From: Actinomycetes bacterium
Lineage (GTDB): Bacteria; Actinomycetota; Acidimicrobiia; Acidimicrobiales; UBA8190
Assembly: GCA_021779775.1 (NCBI GenBank)
Contig: JAJYAB010000042.1
Coordinates: 1 to 10,394, forward strand
DNA: 10,394 bases
Reading direction: 5' to 3'
The translations under genes were made by a program, and so were the position numbers. The number at the start of each line of letters is the position of its first letter. Position 1 is the stretch's first letter. Positions 7,001 through 10,394 of the stretch are shown piece by piece. The notes below the pieces were generated by a model, which saw only the letters and a list, made by a program, of their open reading frames with translations, was not told the origin of the DNA and did not search any database.

Positions 7001-7062
7001 GCGACCGTACGGCTGAGCGACCGTGCGGCTGAGCGACCGTGCGGCTGAGCGACCGTGCGGCT
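6993..7062. repeat. 16-bp tandem repeat, 4 copies plus 6 bases, at a gene junction
   Basis: The unit GCGGCTGAGCGACCGT occurs at 6993-7008, 7009-7024 (first base A instead of G), 7025-7040 and 7041-7056, followed by GCGGCT (7057-7062). The first copy contains the TGA of the upstream gene (6998-7000). Each unit reads TGA, six bases, then GTG; in the first copy the single variant makes this GTA. The last GTG (7055) is the most upstream possible start for the acyltransferase gene. As with the array at 1129-1204, the junction appears to have been duplicated in tandem between short flanking direct repeats (GCGGCT). The GTGs at 7023 and 7039 do not close inside the array, so no minicistron chain forms here. 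Confidence 0.97.
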
Positions 7063-7088
7063 GCGGCTACCATGCGGTCGCGCAGCCG
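7058..7088 (+). promoter_or_regulatory. Hairpin between paralogue C and the acyltransferase gene
   Basis: CGGCTGCG (7058-7065) pairs perfectly with CGCAGCCG (7081-7088). Inside the 15-base loop, ACC (7069-7071) can also pair with GGT (7076-7078). There is no following T-run, so this is not a standard intrinsic terminator. It could slow transcription or translation between the two genes, or protect a processed RNA end. It may also be chance, since GC-rich DNA forms such stems easily. Confidence 0.3.
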
Positions 7089-7141
7089 GTCGGGTGCAGG
7101 AGCCTCGCTGGCGTGCGTTCGTGGCGACCGTGGGGATAGGC

Positions 7142-8296
7142 GTGCCGATTGACGATCCGATCCTCGAGTCGATCCTCGAGGCCGTGCCCGCCGCGGACGG
7201 AAGTGGCCGTCCTGCCCGGTTCCGGCTCGGGAACCGGCCGCCGCTCACCGGCATCCGGGCGCTCGGTGTCTCTCTGGTGCTCGTCTACCACTCCGACTTC
7301 TCGACCCTGCCCGGCTCGTGGTGCGCGCTGGGCGTGTTCTTCGTCCTCAGCGGCTTCCTCATCACCGCCATGCTGTCGGATGAGGCCTCCAGGACTGGAC
7401 GCGTGCACCTGGGCAACTTCTACTCGCGGCGCGCGCTCCGGCTTCTGCCGCCGTTGGTGCTGACCGCAGTCCTGATGATCATCTACGCCGCCTTCGTTCC
7501 GGTGGCCGACGCCTCCCGACGACTGTGGGGCGACATCATCGCCGCGCTCTTCTACTTCGCCGACTACCGCCAAGCCCTTGGCCATGCGCCGTTCTTCGGG
7601 TTCCTTGCGCAGACGTGGTCACTTTCGGTGGAAGAGCAGTTCTACGTCATCTGGTCCGTGCTGATGATGGCGGTCGTCGCTTCGGGCCGGCGCCGCTTGG
7701 CCTATGTGCTCGGCTCGGCCGGGCTCGTGGCGAGCGTGGCCGACCGGTTGGGGGTGACGTTCGGTGCCCCGCGTTTCGACCATGCGACGTTCGCCAGGAT
7801 CTACTACGCGTTCGACACGCGGGCGGACGCGCTCTTCCTCGGATGCCTCCTCGGCCTGCTGGCCTCTGACGGCTACCTCACCGGGTGGAGCCGCCGCTGC
7901 ACCCGTGCGTTCAGCGTCGTTGCCGCCGTGTCGGGAGCCGTCATGGTCTGGGTGGTGGCGACCGCCCATCTCTGGACACGAGACCTGGTGATCTGGTGGA
8001 TCCCCCTCACCGAGGTGGCCTCGGCGGTGATCATCGTCTATTTCGTCGTGCAGCCCGACGGGATCGGCTCGCGACTCGTCGGGCTGCGCCCACTGGTGTA
8101 CGTCGGCAACCTCTCCTACACCATCTACCTGGTGCACTTCCCCGTCTACGTGGCGCTCGAGCCCGGCACGCTGCACTGGTCGTACTGGCCTACCATGGCG
8201 GTGCGTCTCCCCGTCATCGCCGCCGTGTCGGTGCTCAGCTGGCACCTGATGGAGCAACGGTTGACCCGGTGGCGCCGGAAGAGCCTGGCGCCGTGA
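7142..8296 (+). CDS. Acyltransferase-3 family membrane protein (no SGNH domain)
   Basis: Seen: 384 residues with about ten hydrophobic spans. The hallmark R-x10-H of acyltransferase-3 proteins is R39 to H50 in IRALGVSLVLVYH. Further family motifs are GVFFVLSGFLIT (64-75), FYSRRALRLLP (93-103), TWSLSVEEQFYVIW (158-171), DTRADALFLG (226-235) and LSYTIYLVHFPV (324-335). Known: these enzymes carry an acyl group, usually acetyl, across the membrane and place it on sugar hydroxyls of envelope or secreted glycans. The polypeptide ends soon after the last span, so it lacks the SGNH domain present in its neighbour. The start is uncertain: GTG 7142 follows GGGGATAGG and is preferred; in-frame GTGs at 7130, 7121, 7094 and 7055 (inside the tandem repeat) are alternatives. 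Its stop overlaps the next GTG by four bases, so the two acyltransferases are probably co-translated. Confidence 0.9.
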   Translation: MPIDDPILESILEAVPAADGSGRPARFRLGNRPPLTGIRALGVSLVLVYHSDFSTLPGSWCALGVFFVLSGFLITAMLSDEASRTGRVHLGNFYSRRALRLLPPLVLTAVLMIIYAAFVPVADASRRLWGDIIAALFYFADYRQALGHAPFFGFLAQTWSLSVEEQFYVIWSVLMMAVVASGRRRLAYVLGSAGLVASVADRLGVTFGAPRFDHATFARIYYAFDTRADALFLGCLLGLLASDGYLTGWSRRCTRAFSVVAAVSGAVMVWVVATAHLWTRDLVIWWIPLTEVASAVIIVYFVVQPDGIGSRLVGLRPLVYVGNLSYTIYLVHFPVYVALEPGTLHWSYWPTMAVRLPVIAAVSVLSWHLMEQRLTRWRRKSLAP

Positions 8297-10356
8297 GCAC
8301 CGCTCCCGACGCCCCCGACGCGGACCCGCCGGTCCGCAGGCGCGCTCCGGCGCTCGACGGCGTGCGGGCGGTGGCGGTCAGCCTGGTGCTGGCGTTCCAT
8401 GGCGGCATCTCGTGGGCGGGCGGCGGCTTCCTCGGGGTGGACGTCTTCTTCGTCCTGTCCGGGTACCTCATCACAGGACTGTTGATCGCCGATCTCGCCG
8501 AGCGCGGGCACATCGGGCTCAAGCGGTTCTGGGTGCACCGGGCCCGCCGGCTGCTGCCGGCGCTGCTGGCGCTGCTCGTCGGGATCGGGCTCTACGCGGT
8601 GTTCCTCGCCCCGCCCGACACGCTCGGCCAGCTCCGCACGGCCACCCTGGCGACCCTGCTGTACGGCAACAACTGGAACCAGATCTCCTCAGGCGCGGGC
8701 TACTTCGCCGCGCTGGCCACGCCCAGTCCACTGCTGCATACGTGGTCGCTCTCCATCGAGGAGCAGTTCTACCTGGTGTGGCCGCCCGTGGTCCTGCTGG
8801 TCATGCGGGGGGGCCGGTCGCTTCGGACGCTGCTCGTCGTGGTGACGGCCGGTGCGCTGGCCAGCGCCGTGGAGATGGCCCTCATCGCCGGAAGCCCGGC
8901 CGGCGACAACCGGGCGTACTACGGGACCGACACCCGAGCCCAAGCGCTCCTGGTCGGCGCAGCCCTGGCCGTGGTGCTGGCCCGGGCACGGGGATCGGCC
9001 CTGCCGGGAGCACTCGGCACGTCCCCTTCGCGCAACGGCTGGTGGCAGGCGGCCGCCGGGCTTCTCGGAGGGGCTTCGCTCGGCGTCGTCCTGGCATGCG
9101 CGGTGACGGTCGGCAGCCAGACCACCTGGCTCTACCGGGGAGGGTTCGCGGTCGTCGCCGTGGCCGCCGCCGGCCTGCTCGCCACCGTGGTCCTCGTCCC
9201 TGGTGGCCTGTGGGGGCGGCTGCTGGGCCTGGCACCCCTGCGGGCGCTGGGGACCGTCTCCTACGGCCTCTACCTGTGGCACTGGCCGATCTTCATCGTG
9301 CTCGACCACGCGCGCACCGGCCTGACCGGCTGGCTGCTATTTGGCGTACGGGCAGGCACCTCCCTGGCGGTCGCCACGGCGTCGTACCACCTGCTGGAGA
9401 TGCCGGTGCGGCGAGGAGCGTTGCGCGGATGGCGCACCTGGGCGCTCGGACCGGCCGCCGTCGCGTTGGTGGCAGGCTTGCTCCTCGTGCTCACCCCCGA
9501 GGCGACGCCCGCTCTGGCGGCGGCCAGCGTGACCAGCCCGACCGTGCCCGCACCGGACATCCACGTGCAGGACCCCGGCACGTCGGCCAACACGCCGTCG
9601 GTGGCCGCCGGGTCGGGCGGGCCGGTGCGTGTCCTGCTGGTGGGCGACTCGGAGGCGAGCTTCCTCGGCTTCGGCCTGGGTGCCGACGCCGCTCGCTACG
9701 ACGTCGACTTCGCCGACGACGGCGTGCTCGGATGCGGGCTGCTGCAAGGCACCACCATGCTCAGGAACACCGTCGATCTCGGCACGGTGGGCACCCGGGG
9801 ATCGCACCTGCAGGTGCCGTGTGCCACCCAGTGGACACGGTGGGCGGCCGACCTGGCCACGTTCCATCCCGACGTGGTGATGCTGGCCGACGGGGAGTAC
9901 GAGGTTCGCAACCGCCTCCTCGACGGGCGGTGGACGCACATCGGCCAGCCGGCCTTCGACCGCCAGGAGTACCAGGCCATCGAGCACGCCATCTCCGTGC
10001 TCCGGGCCACAGGAGCGGAGGTCGTCTTGCTGACCGCTCCCTACTACCACCAGCCCGAGCAGGCGAACGGCTCGGGCTGGCCGGAGGACGAGCCGTGGCG
10101 GGTGCGCCGCTACAATGCCCTCCTGCGGCGGGCGGCGGCCGCTGCCGGCCCCCAGGTCGTGGTCGAAAACCTTAACGCCCACCTCGATCCCGGGGGGCAC
10201 TACGCCCAGTCGATCGGTGGGGTGGACGTCCGCTATGCCGACGGCATCCATGTCGACACGGCCGGCGGAACGCTGGTGGCGCCCTGGCTGCTGACGGCGG
10301 TCCACGCGCTGGGCGAGGCTCGCCGGGCGTCGTTGAGCGGACTGCCGGGCCGGTGA
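8293..10356 (+). CDS. Acyltransferase-3 membrane protein fused to C-terminal SGNH domain
   Basis: Seen: 687 residues. The membrane acyltransferase-3 domain covers about 18-400, with R25-x10-H36 (VRAVAVSLVLAFH), GVDVFFVLSGYLIT (48-61), TWSLSIEEQFYLVWP (150-164), DTRAQALLVG (213-222) and SYGLYLWHWPIF (323-334). A linker rich in A, S, T and P (401-445) leads to an SGNH-hydrolase-like domain: GDS (451-453, nucleophile S453), DGEYEVRNR (533-541), DGRWTHIG (544-551) and DGIHVD (650-655, catalytic D650 and H653). C481 and C510 could form a disulfide outside the cell. Known: in fused proteins of the OafB type, the membrane part delivers the acyl group and the SGNH part transfers it to a sugar hydroxyl. 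GTG 8293 is chosen because it overlaps the previous stop (GTGA), follows GGAAGAG (8277-8283) and gives the family-typical short N-terminus. The acceptor is probably the glycan made by the neighbouring transferases, by inference. Confidence 0.93.
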   Translation: MSTAPDAPDADPPVRRRAPALDGVRAVAVSLVLAFHGGISWAGGGFLGVDVFFVLSGYLITGLLIADLAERGHIGLKRFWVHRARRLLPALLALLVGIGLYAVFLAPPDTLGQLRTATLATLLYGNNWNQISSGAGYFAALATPSPLLHTWSLSIEEQFYLVWPPVVLLVMRGGRSLRTLLVVVTAGALASAVEMALIAGSPAGDNRAYYGTDTRAQALLVGAALAVVLARARGSALPGALGTSPSRNGWWQAAAGLLGGASLGVVLACAVTVGSQTTWLYRGGFAVVAVAAAGLLATVVLVPGGLWGRLLGLAPLRALGTVSYGLYLWHWPIFIVLDHARTGLTGWLLFGVRAGTSLAVATASYHLLEMPVRRGALRGWRTWALGPAAVALVAGLLLVLTPEATPALAAASVTSPTVPAPDIHVQDPGTSANTPSVAAGSGGPVRVLLVGDSEASFLGFGLGADAARYDVDFADDGVLGCGLLQGTTMLRNTVDLGTVGTRGSHLQVPCATQWTRWAADLATFHPDVVMLADGEYEVRNRLLDGRWTHIGQPAFDRQEYQAIEHAISVLRATGAEVVLLTAPYYHQPEQANGSGWPEDEPWRVRRYNALLRRAAAAAGPQVVVENLNAHLDPGGHYAQSIGGVDVRYADGIHVDTAGGTLVAPWLLTAVHALGEARRASLSGLPGR

Positions 10357-10394
10357 CGGCGACGGCGAACCCGCCGGCCCGGCCGACATAGCCC

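Noticed and set aside
7158..7181. A duplicated 12-base segment near the acyltransferase start, giving ILES-ILEA in the protein.
   Set aside because: Only two near-copies inside coding sequence; a small in-frame duplication with no sign of a separate role.
5962..7254. A 430-codon minus-strand frame crossing the 16-bp repeat.
   Set aside because: It is rich in R, A, P, S and T, runs opposite paralogue C and the acyltransferase start, and its repeated peptide is just the tandem DNA repeat read in reverse.
9337..10389. A 350-codon minus-strand frame opposite the SGNH acyltransferase.
   Set aside because: It has the composition of an antisense shadow with no recognisable motif, while the plus frame has complete acyltransferase and SGNH motifs.
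10353..10391. A GTG overlapping the last stop codon (GTGA), as if another coupled gene followed.
   Set aside because: The frame closes at TAG after 12 codons. A short coupled frame is possible, but nothing else supports it and the window ends here.

Overview
The window is very GC-rich, densely packed bacterial DNA, with strong G/C preference at third codon positions, frequent GTG starts and 4-base gene overlaps. Together with an arabinofuranosyltransferase-like (AftB-like) GT-C protein and actinobacterial-style acyltransferases, this points to an actinomycete. My best guess is an Acidimicrobiia-type lineage, but no marker gene here settles it. I see no mobile element, RNA gene, CRISPR array or convincing intrinsic terminator, and no stretch over 300 bases lacks a gene.

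Layout. Two transcription units diverge from a 69-base gap at 3039-3107. Leftward (- strand): an AftB-like GT-C membrane glycosyltransferase (3038-1191), then a polytopic membrane protein (1138 to beyond base 1, truncated by the window edge). Rightward (+ strand): two paralogues of that truncated protein (3108-5018 and 5015-7000, overlapping as ATGA), then two acyltransferase-3 proteins. The first acyltransferase is a bare membrane domain (about 7142-8296). The second carries a C-terminal SGNH domain (8293-10356, overlapping the first as GTGA).

Biology. All six genes encode multi-membrane-span proteins of the kind that build or decorate polysaccharide outside the membrane. The three paralogues and the AftB-like protein look like polyprenyl-phosphate-sugar-dependent GT-C transferases. 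The two acyltransferases would esterify sugar hydroxyls. The likely theme is assembly and O-acylation of a cell-envelope glycan; the glycan itself cannot be read from sequence.

The most unusual structure is at the gene junctions. Two unrelated short tandem repeats sit exactly at the two same-strand junctions that lack a direct overlap. A 17-bp unit (4.5 copies, 1129-1204) lies between the AftB-like gene and the truncated paralogue. A 16-bp unit (4 copies plus 6 bases, 6993-7062) lies between the second rightward paralogue and the first acyltransferase. Each unit contains the upstream gene's stop codon and a possible start codon for the downstream gene. In the 17-bp array the repeat phase creates three 6-codon minicistrons, each overlapping the next start by ATGA, which link the two genes in an unbroken stop/start chain. 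A separate 7-codon leader frame with a good ribosome site overlaps the start of the first rightward gene in the same way.
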